From: WQUF01 sp031549885
Lineage (GTDB): Bacteria > Bacillota > Clostridia > Clostridiales > Clostridiaceae
Direction of reading: 5' to 3'
DNA length: 5,212 nt
NCBI GenBank assembly: GCA_031549885.1
Contig: JAVBPD010000143.1
Coordinates: 1 to 5,212 of the forward strand
Shown here: piece by piece, positions 5,204 through 5,212 of the stretch
Position numbering within the stretch: position 1 is the first letter of the stretch
How the letters are laid out: every line of letters begins with the position of its first letter
Made by a program: the position numbers and the translations under genes
Notes under the pieces: generated by a model
The model's input: the letters and a program-made list of their open reading frames with translations, nothing else
Told to the model about the DNA's origin: nothing
Database searches by the model: none

Positions 5204-5212
5204 ATGCCTACA
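5204..5212 (+). CDS. Start of a gene downstream of the TetR gene, cut by the window edge
   Basis: ATG CCT ACA (Met-Pro-Thr) begins two bases after the last base of the TetR stop codon. A GGGAG at 5191-5195 lies eight bases upstream, inside the end of the TetR gene. The tight spacing and ribosome site make a co-transcribed gene likely. Only three codons are visible, so no function can be given. Confidence 0.55.

Overview
The window is very AT-rich, uses strong GGAG-type ribosome binding sites with short spacers, and codes heavily for Lys, Asn and Ile. This points to a low-GC Firmicute of the Clostridium type. That is an inference from composition and gene families; I cannot name a species.

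Layout. Positions 1-3076, all on the minus strand, hold the head of a type I-B CRISPR-Cas effector operon of the Cst (formerly Tneap) kind. In transcription order it is cas6 (3076-2342), cas8b/cst1 (2335-545) and cas7/cst2 (545 to the left edge, cut off after 181 codons). cas5, cas3 and the adaptation genes would be expected beyond position 1, but they are not in view. No CRISPR array is present. Positions 3077-3444 are a non-coding, extremely AT-rich gap. It carries terminator-like hairpins for the gene upstream and a candidate promoter/operator for the cas operon. Positions 3445-4386 (minus strand) encode a WYL-WCX transcriptional regulator, which reads toward the cas operon but is separated from it by the terminator region. 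Positions 4387-4563 are a divergent intergenic region. Positions 4564-5202 (plus strand) encode a TetR-family repressor with a textbook sigma-A promoter whose -10 lies inside a palindromic operator. A further gene starts at 5204 and runs off the right edge.

How it works together. Cas6 should cut the precursor CRISPR RNA. Cas7 subunits coat the spacer, and Cas8b is the large subunit that recognises target DNA. A small subunit (Cas11) very probably comes from an internal start at 931 inside cas8b, where a purine-rich GGGAGGG stretch precedes an in-frame ATG. The neighbouring WYL protein is a plausible regulator of the cas operon. The TetR gene and its downstream partner look like a separate, self-regulated unit with somewhat different codon use.

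Most notable points: the internal Cas11 start, a Cas6 with no histidine at all, an inverted repeat just upstream of the cas -10 element, an 11-base identity shared by the cas and WYL promoters, and the TetR operator overlapping its own -10.
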